In this document: positions 1 to 11,460 of the stretch, piece after piece
Layout of the letters: each line of letters opens with the position of its first letter
Numbering within the stretch: the first letter of the stretch is position 1
From: Helicoverpa zea
Lineage: Eukaryota; Arthropoda; Insecta; Lepidoptera; Noctuidae
Assembly: GCF_022581195.2 (NCBI RefSeq)
Contig: NC_061473.1
Location: 9,796,001 to 9,860,000 of the forward strand
DNA length: 64,000 bases
Reading direction: 5' to 3'
Made by a program: the position numbers and the translations under genes
Notes under the pieces: model-generated
Seen by the model: the letters and a program-made list of their open reading frames with translations, nothing else
The model's database searches: none
What the model was told of the DNA's origin: nothing

Positions 1-147
1 CCAAAGAACTGGTTAGATTTACAGCTACTAACAGTTACGTTAGCCAATAAGTATGCTAATAACATATTACAGACATCTCTCTGCTTACGCCTATTTTATT
101 GAACACTTACACTTTCACTGTTATAAATGTAGTACATACCATGAAGA

Positions 148-470
148 ACAAAATGACTAGTGGAGGTGCCATGATGGAAAATCGCCTAAGTGGCGCGCCA
201 AAATGCGGGCGAGCGGGGGACGTTACTGTTTTCGCCCTTATACGCCTTCTTTGGACCAGTAATTTTTTTGGAATGCCAAAGATCGATGACGGGGGTCTCA
301 AAGAACCCGAACGCCTCTTTAGTTCACTCGTAAATGATCCTTTCGATCATGCTCACCGTACAAATTTGACCTAGATGAATACGTCTGACCTACCTGCATT
401 ATGGCATCTCCGCTCATCTTTCTTTACTACGTGGTACATACTAATAAGTATTATTGCTTCAATTTATCTT
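148..470 (+). repeat. Interspersed repeat of about 310 bp, copy 1
   Basis: GAACAAAATGACTAGTGGAG, CGCCCTTATACGCCTTCTTT and CATTATGGCATCTCCGCTCA are shared with 11155-11460. A reversed shorter copy is at 9415-9560. The open frame over it is not a gene; both strands are equally open and the copies diverge with indels. Confidence 0.7.
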
Positions 471-783
471 TATTTATGATCAATTACAATTCTGATTTCT
501 TCATAGAAAATTGTATTTAATATTCTTGTTGCTCTTGATATTTAAATTTCTCTTTAGATCCAGATTGTCGATAGCTAAAATTGGTAGTACGTAGATAATT
601 ATCATAGTTGGTCTGACAAGGTCGGATAAGATCTGTTCTTAAGTAGTACATGATTATTAATTGAAGTTTCTCACGTCTCCATGTTTGATTTTAATTATGA
701 CGCATCAGGGATAGTGGTTTTAAGTATAGATTTGTGTAAGACAATAATGATAGAATTTTCTATGTATCTGTTTATTTCATCAT

Positions 784-1010
784 CCTCCGAGCCTTTTTCC
801 CAACCATGTTGGGGTCAGCTTTCAGTCTCACCGGATTCAGCTGACTACCAGTGCTTTGCAAGAAGCGACTGCCTATCTGACCTCCTTAACCCAGTTACCC
901 GAGCAACCCTATACCCCTTTGGTTAGAGTGGCGTCAGACTTACTGGCTTCTGACTACCCGTAACGACTACCAAGGATGTTCAATGACAGCCTACAGTTTA
1001 ACGTGTCATC
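784..1010 (-). mobile_element. SINE fragment, reversed
   Basis: CCGAGCCTTTTTCCCAACCA to TTTAACGTGTCAT matches the 3' two thirds of the SINE at 26653. The tRNA-like head is missing. Confidence 0.8.
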
Positions 1011-1171
1011 TATGTATCTGTGGATTTACCTACCTAATTTCGTAATGATACTTAATTTTGCTTATAAAAGCAACGTTCAAAATTCTATCTCTAATGAAAC
1101 ATCGAAAACAATTCATGGATAGGTTATTGAAATCCACAGTTAAGAAATAATAGTTGATGATTTGAAAAAGA

Positions 1172-1226
1172 TTATCATAAATCTTACTATTCAGGTACAT
1201 CACCTGAATAGTAAGATTTATGATAA
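1172..1226. repeat. Perfect 25-bp inverted repeat with 5-base loop
   Basis: Arm TTATCATAAATCTTACTATT continues to AGGT (1172-1196), loop ACATC, and exact complement (1202-1226). It would form a 25-bp hairpin. It could be a tiny MITE, a cruciform or a small-RNA hairpin; nothing decides between these. Confidence 0.85.
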
Positions 1227-1599
1227 GGGATTACTTTTCGCTGGTAGAGAACAATATAGATATTAGGGTAAGATAAAGGCTTAGACAGGTCACAGGAAGC
1301 TAAACTTTTAATATCAGATGAATCAATATTGTATGTTATACTAATTTGCGTAATCAGTGAATTCTATAAATTAAGAGAAGACCTTGATAGATAATTGCTA
1401 GTTCTGCACAATGGTGTTAAAAGCCATGTTTGTCGAAGTGTGACCATCTGATCAAGAGGTTAATGTTTAGTTGTAGTATTAACAGCAGAAATTATTTTTG
1501 AGATTTTTATTTGGGATCGGTTTTTATATGGCTTTCAAGTTTCATAAACATATTTTTCTTCATAACTAGAAGTTGCTCTGACTGACTATTGGTTTCATT

Positions 1600-1810
1600 A
1601 TTCTTAATCTTCCTTCCTTGTTCCAAAGTTTATTGGGACCGGCGCAAAATGTTTTCCGCTTCTATTCCTCTTCTGTCAGCCATCATACTAACGTTCTCTT
1701 CTCATTCTTCCTATCTTTTCCTTCCCTTTTACCTATGCCTCCCCATCCATATTTACACTTAACACACTCTTTGTGGCATGCGATCTTATTAATACAAGAG
1801 TACCCACTAC
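1600..1810 (-). mobile_element. RTE 3' fragment, diverged
   Basis: TTCCAAAGTTTATTGGGACC, GGCGCAAAATGTTTTCCGC and CACACTCTTTGTGGCATGCG match the 3' part of the RTE copy at 44531. Confidence 0.65.
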
Positions 1811-2674
1811 AGAACTATAACCTCATTTTCTTCTCCATATCTATTACTACATACAGAATTGTTTCTATAGGATGAACAAACAAACACACTAATAGAATAC
1901 TATTACCAAATTCACACAATTACCTATTGGTTAAGACCGCAGCTTTGCCGACCGTACACAGGAGGTATTCCAAAATCCTATTGTTGAGCAAACTGAGACT
2001 ATTGTTCTAGACAAATTGCTCGTTTCGGGAGTGTTGGATTAATTTAATTTAGAGTTGGGTAACTAGGTGTAGGTAGGTACTATAGAACGGGCTTAACAAC
2101 GAGGGTCTATTGATCAAGGTTAAGCTACGCTGGCTGAAGTCTATGGATTTATAAATAGTCGAAAAGTGCTTTTAAAGTTCTTTCTCAGTGTTACCACTAT
2201 CAATCAAAAAACTTTGAGCTGCTGTCCCAGATGTTATTACTGAATTTTAAAATGTTAAAATTAGTCTTAGTTCCAGAAGCAAGGTTGGGAAGTACAATTA
2301 GGATTCCAGTGATTTTATTTATACATACTGGTATAGGTGAAAGCTCATCGTAGGAAAGATTTTAACCAATGATGCACTACATTGCTTGTTTGTTTGATAC
2401 AGACAATCTTGAATTAGGATTATATATCAAATAAAGCTGCATTCCACACTCAGATAGCTTGCTCGTCTTTAATATGCAACTGATCTGTCTCAAAATGTCA
2501 CGTATTTGAAGGTGGTTTAGTAACCTTACACTTTTAATATGAATTAGTTAATTTCGTCTGTATAATTAGCCAATATTAATATTACTACTAAATTACTTTT
2601 TTGAAGAATTCAACTATAAAGCTGGACTAGATTTGGCCAATCTAGATCCACAACGGATATCAGCATAATAAGAC

Positions 2675-2790
2675 TGATTCTTAGTCTTTCTGACTTCTGA
2701 CTATCCGTAACGGCTGCGAAAGAAGTTCAAATGACAGCCGGGACTCACCAATTTATCATGCCCTCCGAAATACGGAGTAACTTGTCACGA
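2675..2790 (-). mobile_element. SINE middle fragment, reversed
   Basis: GACTTCTGACTATCCGTAAC, TGACAGCCGGGACTC and CCTCCGAAATACGGAG match the central SINE body. The ends are lost. Confidence 0.6.
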
Positions 2791-3514
2791 ATGGCACCAA
2801 GCGTTGCTTTACTATATGATGATCAATCAAACCAACGGCTCCTCAAAAAATAATCTTCAACACTATAAATCCATCTTTCATTGTTACAAACTTAATACAT
2901 CAAATAGTTGTGCAGCTAACGAAGTGTAGAAGCATCCGATTTCGCCATCCACATCCCGCGACCAGCCTTGTGTAGCCACCGCCTGCAATTTGTAACGGAC
3001 AACACGAAAGGGCTTTGTTTGTGCAGTTATTTCGATATTTCGATATGCATGTTAAGGTATATTGGGATTAGGAAATATGGTAGAAATATTGTAGTCATCA
3101 TTTATAGGTTACTAGTTTTTCCTCACGGTCTCAACGAGGTCCCGGGAGGATTACTTTTCGAAACCGGAGAAAAAGTAGCAGATGTATAAACAGAGTTTCT
3201 CAGCTGCTCAATATGAAGGCAACGAAAAAACGGAAGAGATATACTAAAGAAGAATAAGTGACTACAGAGGATATAAAAATCTTACCGCATCAAAAGCCTC
3301 ACGGTAATTAAACAATCGGTGCAAGTGGTAATATGCAGGTTGGCAATCGATTCAAGCTTAGGGCATTAACAAATAAGCTGGTAGCTTGCAGTAGTATATT
3401 TTTGGTAATCAAACGAGGTTGCTTTAACCATTAAAATTAGACTATCCATACACAACACATTCCTCTAACACAATTCAACACAATCATTGCAAACCAAATT
3501 ACATAAATCCACCG

Positions 3515-3670
3515 CTAAATCGATGATCGTTATAATTTAAAATCGATCTACACAACGAAACATTACATAAAGGTGATCGAGTACTTACGTAAACTAATCG
3601 AAGCGATCAATCGATTGAGAATCGGCGGCCCGTGACGATTTCCGATTGGATTCGATACAATCGATATGAC
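3515..3670. promoter_or_regulatory. Cluster of ATCGAT motifs
   Basis: ATCGAT occurs at 3519, 3542, 3610 and 3660 within 150 bp. AATCGATA at 3659 is one base from the DREF/BEAF-type TATCGATA. A short GC-rich stretch (CGGCGGCCCGTGACG) lies between. Possible insulator or promoter element, inferred from motif density only. Confidence 0.3.
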
Positions 3671-4534
3671 CTTTGTATTTGTTATTTGACTGTGTTGTTG
3701 TATCTTCTCTAATGGGTTTAGGATGCAAGTTCTAGTAACATCCAGTTAGTTCTAAGTAGAATTAAATTAGGATGGAAGTTCTGGTACTATCTAAGTAGAA
3801 TCTAATCGGCAATTTGAGAATCATTTGTATAGAACGGCTTCAAAATGTTGATCATTAGATGAATGTGTCATTGGTTTAGTATAGTTTGCTTCTGGGCTAG
3901 AGTTTGTTGCTATTTTATCAAAAAGACCCAACAATTCTTAGTGCCCAAGATACAGTCTTTATCTAGTTTGGGGCAAATGTGAATCTTCTTGTACATGAAC
4001 AATCTTTTTGATATAGGTAGGATTTAAATTTGTGTTGATTTTAAAGTTAAACAAATTATATGCCTTGCCCAAGCCTTGGTTATAATTCCCTACGTAATTA
4101 ACATCGTTTTAATAACGAAACCGAATTTACCAATATCTGCATAATAACCGCCAAATAATTTACGATATTCGTGCTGTAAATTAGACTGGATTGAACTGGT
4201 TTAATCTGGACACAACCAGCTTAACATTACACGGAAATATGTGAACGTAAAATATTAATTGTTTATTAAGTGTGTCGTGGGAGAGAATGAGTTGAAATGT
4301 AGCTTGGAGTTCTGTAAATTCATTGTATTAAGACTGTTGACCTGTGTCTGTATTTAAAAGTGTATTATCAGTAATGTTTGGGTCGAAAGTACGGTTTCTT
4401 CGTTTACGGCATATCTTTTGGTACTATATTCATGACCTCTTATTTCTCAGGATCTTTCGCTTTCATATTCTCGTCTACTGGTTTCTCCTTATTTATTGAT
4501 TTAATACCTAGTATCGTTCCTTGCTATAACTCTG

Positions 4535-4665
4535 GCTGTTGGACTTTCTGGCTTCTGACTAACAGTATCGACTGCCAAAAATGTTTACATGACAGTCGGG
4601 ACTCACAAATTCAAGTGCCTTAGCGCCGGTGCCTTCCGAAATACGGAGGAACTAACTTTGTGACA
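4535..4665 (-). mobile_element. SINE middle fragment, reversed
   Basis: CTGGCTTCTGACTAACAGTA, GACAGTCGGGACTC and CTTCCGAAATACGGAG. Same segment and same variant as the copy at 2675. Confidence 0.6.
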
Positions 4666-4978
4666 TAGACCACGGACCGATCGTAGTTATTTCCTTTCCA
4701 CCATTCCTAATATATTATACCCACTTATCTACAGTTTATTGGCTCTTTTTCGAATCTTCTCTAGACATTCACTACAAACGTTCCCAATTTATTTAATGAA
4801 ATTATCTGCATGAACAGTTAACTGAATACAGTTCTTTGTTATTAGTAACTGCATACAAATGATGTAACTTATTATGTTAACTAGCGGATAATTTGTATCG
4901 CGTGATAGTGTAGACTGATTAGTTAGGTTACTGCATAGCTTTCCATTATTAATTGCTTTAGGTGAGCTATAGACTAAA

Positions 4979-4998
4979 ATCATCATCATCATCATCCT
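4979..4998. repeat. (ATC)n microsatellite
   Basis: Six to seven ATC/CAT repeats. A similar (CAT)n run is at 25677-25695, heading a common repeat that reads CATAGGACGTCCACTGCTGA. Confidence 0.8.
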
Positions 4999-5244
4999 CC
5001 TGCCTGTTTTAGACTAATCTACGGTATATTATTTGGAATTTATAATACCTAGTTGTCCTTTATGATTGACATTTAAAAGTATGTAATCTAAATCTGTAAA
5101 TATGATATTATCGTCAGCTATGAATTCTTATTAATATTTCTCAATCATTTATTAATTTCATGATGTGTCTGTGTGTTTCTGTCGAATTATGCATTTCTGT
5201 TATCTTTACTTTTAAGAATTAAAATGGAACTAATCGTTACCTTT

Positions 5245-5445
5245 CATCATCGTCATCCTCTTGCCCTTATCCCAACTTTTATTTAGTGCCCAGCATACGT
5301 TTTTCCATGCCTCTCTCATCATCGCTTACCTAAGTAACAAATTTCCGCTCCATATCGTCTTTCACACAATCCATTCATCGTCTTTTTGGTTGTCCACATC
5401 CTCTGTATCCATCAACATTCATGCTCAAGACCTCGTTACCTTTAC
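5245..5445 (-). mobile_element. RTE-like 3' fragment, diverged
   Basis: ATCATCGTCATCCTCTTGCC, TATTTAGTGCCCAGCATACG and a TC-rich tract resemble the same retrotransposon 3' end. Weaker than the other copies. Confidence 0.4.
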
Positions 5446-5494
5446 CATTCGTTAACTTAACCAGAAAATTCCTTACCACATTTAACTCTTACTA

Positions 5495-5624
5495 CAAAAA
5501 CTTTTATTAAACAACTGTTGAACACTCGTCAAAAAAAAGTGTGGCTGCAAAACGGACCTTATTACAACGTCATAATCTGTCATTTTTTAGACAAGTGTTC
5601 AACAGACGTTTAAAAGTTTTTTGG
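5495..5624. mobile_element. Small hairpin MITE
   Basis: CAAAAACTTTTATTAAACAA and CTGTTGAACACTCGTC at the left are mirrored by GACAAGTGTTCAACAG and TTTAAAAGTTTTTTGG at the right. Arms are about 48 bp, imperfect. Confidence 0.6.
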
Positions 5625-5649
5625 TTCGACGGTAAATAACTATAATAGT

Positions 5650-8600
5650 TTTCTAAAAAGTTGTAGCCAGCGCTCCGTGGCGGTGCAACGTGCATTTATC
5701 GACAATCCCGCTACTCTAATAGAATTCTCGATAAATCATAGTGCTGGGCAACCGGGAAGTAGTGGGCTGTAATCCACGGCCATAACACTTAATTGCTTTA
5801 CAATCCGAGTTTAAGTAGTGAGGGGACATCGTTTATCGATAAAGTGTTGGTCGTTCAGATTTATGTAATTGCCTCTATTTCTTTGGTTATGAGTGTTGGT
5901 TGAATGAATTTATGTAATTGCCTCTACTTTGTTTGTTTATGGGTAATCTGGTCTTCAGTAACACAACTAAAATACCTACTATAAATTATGTTTATTAAAC
6001 ATAAATTAATCTGTCAATGAAATTAACATAATTTGAAATATATAAATATCTCAATAAATCAAACTTAAATTAACAATGAAACAAATAAATTAGGTCAGTT
6101 AAAATAACCCTTTCTTGCATTTGTGACTTACCAAAGGTGACATCCTAACATACCTTCCCTTTGTGACTTTTACCACAGTTTAACCACAACGTATTGTACT
6201 CAACCACACTTACTCGTCAAAAGCCCAATTGCCAATAAGATCGATAGCAGCACATCACTAGGGCACTCGAATGTATGCGCGTCGGTGCGGGCGCAGCTAG
6301 GGCAACGTAACGGTTCTCCGGTTCCCGGTACCAGCTCATTATATCGTCGAGCTGCAAATTATTGAACTTAAGCTTTTGTTCTAACTTATAGGGATGTGGA
6401 TGTTTATTTGGTTTCTTGGTTAAGATTGTCCAAGTAAAACATTCCAAATTGTTCATAATGTGGAAAATATGTCTGAAAAATTATGAGATTTATAGGGAAG
6501 TGTAACTAAAATATTTTCTCTACAGCTGTTCTTAATATCACCGCCGCTATTCATTCTGAATGCCAAAATCAATTATGATTTTAGTTAACTTCTATAATGG
6601 ATAGATAAAATGTTGGTTTGTGCCAATAAAAGCATGCCAATAGACCTGAACACAGAAGTTAACAAAACTTTCCTACTCAAAAGTTCAGTGCATTTTCCCA
6701 ACTTGAAAACTAAAGAAAAATAATTACCGCGTATCATACAATTAGAAATAAACGCCGTAACAATACGATACGAACTAGGTGTTGCTATCGCACATCTTGA
6801 CTTACGTGACATTTTCTTTAACTATTATCCAACGCTAGATCTTAAAGTGGTGTGACAAAATGACTGCGCACTGACATACTAATTATAGGCTGGGTTTTTG
6901 TGACAATTATTGTGATAGTTGATTGTAGTTATAAGCTGCTTTCGTTAATTAATTGGTAAAATAACCAAGTAGCCTGGATGGCTTGTATAGTTAGACATTA
7001 GGCACAAAATGATTGCATCGAGTCTTCCTAAAAGCAACTTTACATTACAAGCTAATAAGGTGAAGCAAAAGTTGTAATTATATGTTCTGTAGTACACGCT
7101 CTTGCAGGACTTCAAAAAATCAAATGAAGTCAATGATGTGATTATGATTTTGATAAAATATATCGCAAAATCAAATATAGCCATACGCTGAAAGCCTTTA
7201 TAAATAATAATAATAATCCAGCTCTGTAATAACACTGGTAAGGTGGTTAGGTAAGAACTAACTGGAGTAGAAATTGAAAATAAAGTGAGTAGTTTCATCT
7301 AACAAGTTTTCAAAAGAGTCTTTCTGTCTTAAACTCGCAATTTTACTAAAATTTCCTTTTAACCATAGACAATTACCACATGCATAAAAACTTATGTACC
7401 TAGGTACGCAACAACTATGATTAACACTTTCTCAGTCAGTCTGGCACGTCCTTCAGATTTCTACACTTAACCTAACCAGCATTTAGGTCCTAAATATTCA
7501 TTAAAACATGGTTTCAACATGCCATGGCTTAAGGAGAAATGGAGAGAAAATGGCGTCGCGCGCCAACGCATTCTAACAGCTGTGTTTGATATTCAACGCG
7601 TAAATTGACAATTGAAGTCTATGGTATATGGCAGTAGCAGACTTATGTAATGTGATGAATTATTTAATTGTTGTGCGAAATTAAATTTGCGTTTACGTGA
7701 GGGAAAGTAGTGCGACAGTTTTGAATGTCATAAGACTTTTGTGTTACGTTTTACTAATTTGTAATATTGTATTTCTTATGTCACTGGTTGCATATTTTGT
7801 TTCTATTATTTCTAGCAATATTATATGCATCTTTCTATTTTAAATCCTCATTTCGCAAAATTACAGACGACTGATTTCAAGTTAAAAATAGTTCTGCTGT
7901 AACTCATTGTGAAAGATGCATTTGCAAACTAATTTAGTAAAGAGGAATCATTTGTTTAAAACTCCAAAACTACTAACCTGATTAAAAAATAAAAATACTG
8001 TTGGAAAGCTACACACGCTACAAAGCTATCTACATTTTATACCGGTACGGGCAGTAGTTCCCTCGGGACTCAGGTAAAACCGCGGGAAATGCCTAGTAAA
8101 CCATGTAGAGAATGCAGATAACCGTACTACTATGAAACTGTATCAAGAAAACAGTACAAATTAGAATAATAAACTTATAAATCAACAGCACAGACATTGT
8201 TTTTCATATTTTTTTAAAGTTTGACGTGTTTATTGATGCGAATGACATAAAAACTGAATTAAAAGCGGAGAGAACAGTAATTGATTGTGAAAAACAAACT
8301 AGTTACGGTCTATTGGACTCTAGAAGAGTTCCGAGTATTGGAGATGTGTGGAACGAATTCTGGTGATAAACTAATAAGGAGGTTGGTTAATGGGAACGTA
8401 AATGGCCAAGATGTCTGCTATGATAATGAGATTCGTTTTGTTTTAGTGAGGATTTCAATAACGAATCTATCTTTGGATTTGCTTACTAGAGATAGGGATT
8501 TGTCATTGCTCGTGTGAGGCTCATGTCAACATCTTTGGTAAGAAATCCAGAGATATAAGTAGATAGAATCTTTGGCCACTCAGTGGTCGGCACAAGACTA

Positions 8601-9043
8601 TTCATTTACACGCGTATTTTCTTAACTTTATAAATGAATGTATAGGTTGAAGATATTGTTTAAGTATTAAACTCAATTTCTTTTAATTCAAAGAGTCCTT
8701 AAAAGGTATTTCGAAAATTAAGCCCGTAAATTGTGGGTATTATTTAGAAGAACCGCCAAGAAACTCCATCAATTGATAAATGAATAAAGGTATCAGAAAC
8801 GAGACCTCTTGACATTTGAACTGGTAAAGTAAATTACATTCAAAGTTCGCTTTTGCCATTTCCCAAGCTACATGTCATCTATTTATCATGTAGAATTACC
8901 TAGATGGCTAAAGGTAACTTAATTTCCTGTTAAAAGCTACATCGCTCAAAAGCACACGTCACTAAGCTCAATAACCGGACAAGAAATAAACATCTTACAA
9001 GAAGTGCCCCACTACATCGGAACGTAGGTACCTCAATCAAACA
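5650..9043. other. Non-coding stretch, no gene recognised
   Basis: AT-rich sequence with only short open frames that have no recognisable product. The only repeat seen is a Helitron-like scrap at 7990-8100. Confidence 0.5.
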
Positions 9044-9136
9044 ATGACTGGCACATACTGTTATCGTACCATTTCTGAACGATCTGACAGTATCAAACAC
9101 GGAGGAGGGAGAGATAGCGGAGATGCCGTAAAGAAG
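9044..9136 (+). CDS. Rhpn: Candidate first coding exon of rhophilin
   Basis: An ATG in a good insect context (AAACA before it) opens 31 codons that end in Lys-Lys immediately before a GTAGGT donor, in phase 0. The first firm exon (22199) also starts in phase 0 with GSDPRV, so the join reads KKGSDP just before the HR1 domain. Vertebrate rhophilin-2 has a similar basic-Gly-x-x-Pro step at the same place. The exon is 13 kb upstream and the peptide itself (Ser/Gly rich) is not recognisable, so this is an inference. A true first exon elsewhere, even outside the window, is possible. Confidence 0.45.
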
Positions 9137-9189
9137 GTAGGTCAGGCGCCTTCTTGTAGGCCAAGCAACGTACTAGCAAGCAAGTCACT

Positions 9190-9345
9190 AGAACTAACCA
9201 AAAAAAAATCAAAAATCATTTATTCAAACTTCGCTGCAAGACAGCACTTTTTGAACGTCAGGAATTTACAAAAGACAGCCCCCAAAACGCCCACCCTTCA
9301 CCACTTCCTATATGTTATTTTGCTGGGAAGAAAAAGTGGCGTGGA
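9190..9345 (-). mobile_element. Retroposon 3' fragment, copy 1
   Basis: AAAATCATTTATTCAAACTT, GACAGCCCCCAAAACGCCCA and TTTTGCTGGGAAGAAAAAGT. Copies of the same 3' end are at 23897-24020 (same sense) and 24740-24895 (opposite). Confidence 0.55.
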
Positions 9346-9414
9346 AGTGGTAACGAGTTCGGATTCCTTGTCAAATCAAAAGTAATCAAAGATTGGTCTT
9401 GATTGATTTGGAAA

Positions 9415-9560
9415 TAATGTGCGGGTTCCATACAGGGCGTGTAAGGGCGGAGCTACGTTCCTCGTCCCCCGAACACCCGCATTTTGGCGCGCTACTTTCT
9501 TAAGAGATTTTGCGTTATGACATCTCCGGTAGCCATTTTGTTCTCCATGATATCGGCCAA
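9415..9560 (-). repeat. Interspersed repeat, reversed partial copy
   Basis: Reversed, it reads GAGAACAAAATGGCTACCGG, CATAACGCAAAATCTC and CGCCAAAATGCGGGTGTTCG, the first half of the family at 148 and 11155. Confidence 0.65.
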
Positions 9561-11154
9561 TCCCGTTACAGTATTCAGGTTTGGGCTCACGCGCGCTTCT
9601 CTTTAGCTGTTCGAGTTTTTGTGGTACATTTGTTAACTTGATTATAATTTGTAAATTGATGATACTGAGAAGCGAAGGTGCTTTATTTTTGTTTTGGGTT
9701 GGGTTGAACAATATGTTGTTATTTCTGTGTGTTACCGTATGTTTATATTTTCTGCATATCGTGATCTCAAATAGGTGGTAATTAACCTTCTTTAGGCTTC
9801 CAAATGCTAGAGTTTTTTTTTAATTAATGGGTGATCTATCTACCCATAGCTAGACGACCATATCAGACTTTAATTTTTTCTTGCACATCGCTTTTCTTGC
9901 ACCTACCTAAGTTATAATAATCTATTTGAAATTACTGAAATCTCTCAATAACCTGTCGCTTATAAGTACGTACTTTCCTACCCAAATTAGGCACTTATGA
10001 ATATCTACGTTCCTTCTGACGCAGGTATATCTAGGTGTTACGAAATCTTGCTAATTCTTTATCTGCGTCAACACTTGACACTACCAGATAGGTAAAATAT
10101 TTATCCGGTCTGTTACCTTACATAATTTCGAAAATTATCCTTTTCACACACACACAATTTCATATATTTTATTAAGAGTATTAAAAAGCTAAGAAGTTTT
10201 TTTATTTGAAAGTGTTACCTTAGGATCTAAGGATAGCTTAGGATGTATAATTTCAAAAATTGTTTCAGTGTCAGGAAGATCATTTAACTGCTTGTACGAG
10301 TATGTCGCTAATATTATAAAACAATAGAAAATCAATTGTGTCTCGTGTATATCTGCGCTCCACCATACAACGGGCTAATGCGGTTTATTCGGTTGCTAGG
10401 CAATGGTGGAACATAGTGTCAAATACTTTCTTTCAAAATACATGACGTAATATAAGTGACGTCATTCATTAGGGCCAATTTACTCGATGGTGATAAAACC
10501 TCCATGTTGATACGAACAATACTTTCTAACTTGTAATAGATATCGTTATGTAAGACAATGGCGGTAGGTAGGTGTTACAGCATTACATTATTGGAGAAAG
10601 ATGTAAGTAATAAAAAGTTTTTTACCGTACTGTGACAGAAGATAAATGTGCTTTGAGTGTTACAAGTAATAATTAAGTAACGTAATTATTTTTTGGTGGC
10701 ATCCTACTGAGTTTAGATGGCATGTTGAGCTCCAGATTTCTTTTAAAATACCTACGCATCTTGGGAAAAGGCTCGGAAGATGTGTTGGGGTCGGCTTACA
10801 TTTATTTTAAAATCAAAATAATAATTATACAAACTGTGCAGAGATTTACAATTGGCCCCAAACCAAACAAGTCTTTATTGTGAGCACCAATTTATCAAAG
10901 GAAACAGTATTTTACAATAACTCTTTAAATGAATGGCTATTTTTAGATTGAAAACGTTCAAAAATAAACTTAAATTAATAAAATGTCCATCAAACACTCA
11001 AAACAAATAAAAATATCACAAAAAAATTACCTCTATATCATAAAAATAGCCAACATTGCCCTTTAAGGTACAGTTTCAACAAAACGACTGTTTGATCGCA
11101 GACGCACAGCCCCGCCCTAATTACTATAATCTGAAACTGGTGTTCTGCTCGTGG

Positions 11155-11460
11155 AGAACAAAATGACTAGCGGAGGTGCCATAACGGAAAATCTCCTAAG
11201 AAAATAGTGCACCAAAATGCGCGTGTACGGACTACGAGGAACGTAACTGTCTTCGCCCTTATACGCCTTCTTTGGACCCCATCATTTTTTGTTATACCAA
11301 AAATCGTTGACAGATGTCTCAAAGAACCTGAACGCCTCATTAGTTCACTCGTAACTGATCGTTTTGGTCATGTTCACCGTACGAATTTGACGTAGAAGAA
11401 AGCGCCTGATCTACCTGCATTATGGCATCTCCGCTCATCTTGCCTTACTCCGTGGTTGCG
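11155..11460 (+). repeat. Interspersed repeat of about 310 bp, copy 2
   Basis: Same blocks as copy 1 at 148-470, including GAACAAAATGACTAGCGGAG and TTCGCCCTTATACGCCTTCT. Confidence 0.7.

Noticed and set aside
99..374. 91-codon open frame and its antisense 64-codon frame
   Set aside because: They lie on an interspersed repeat also present at 11155, where the frame is broken by stops and indels.
10760..10800. SINE-like words AAAAGGCTCGGAAGATG and TGTTGGGGTCGGCTT
   Set aside because: Too short and rearranged to call a copy with confidence.
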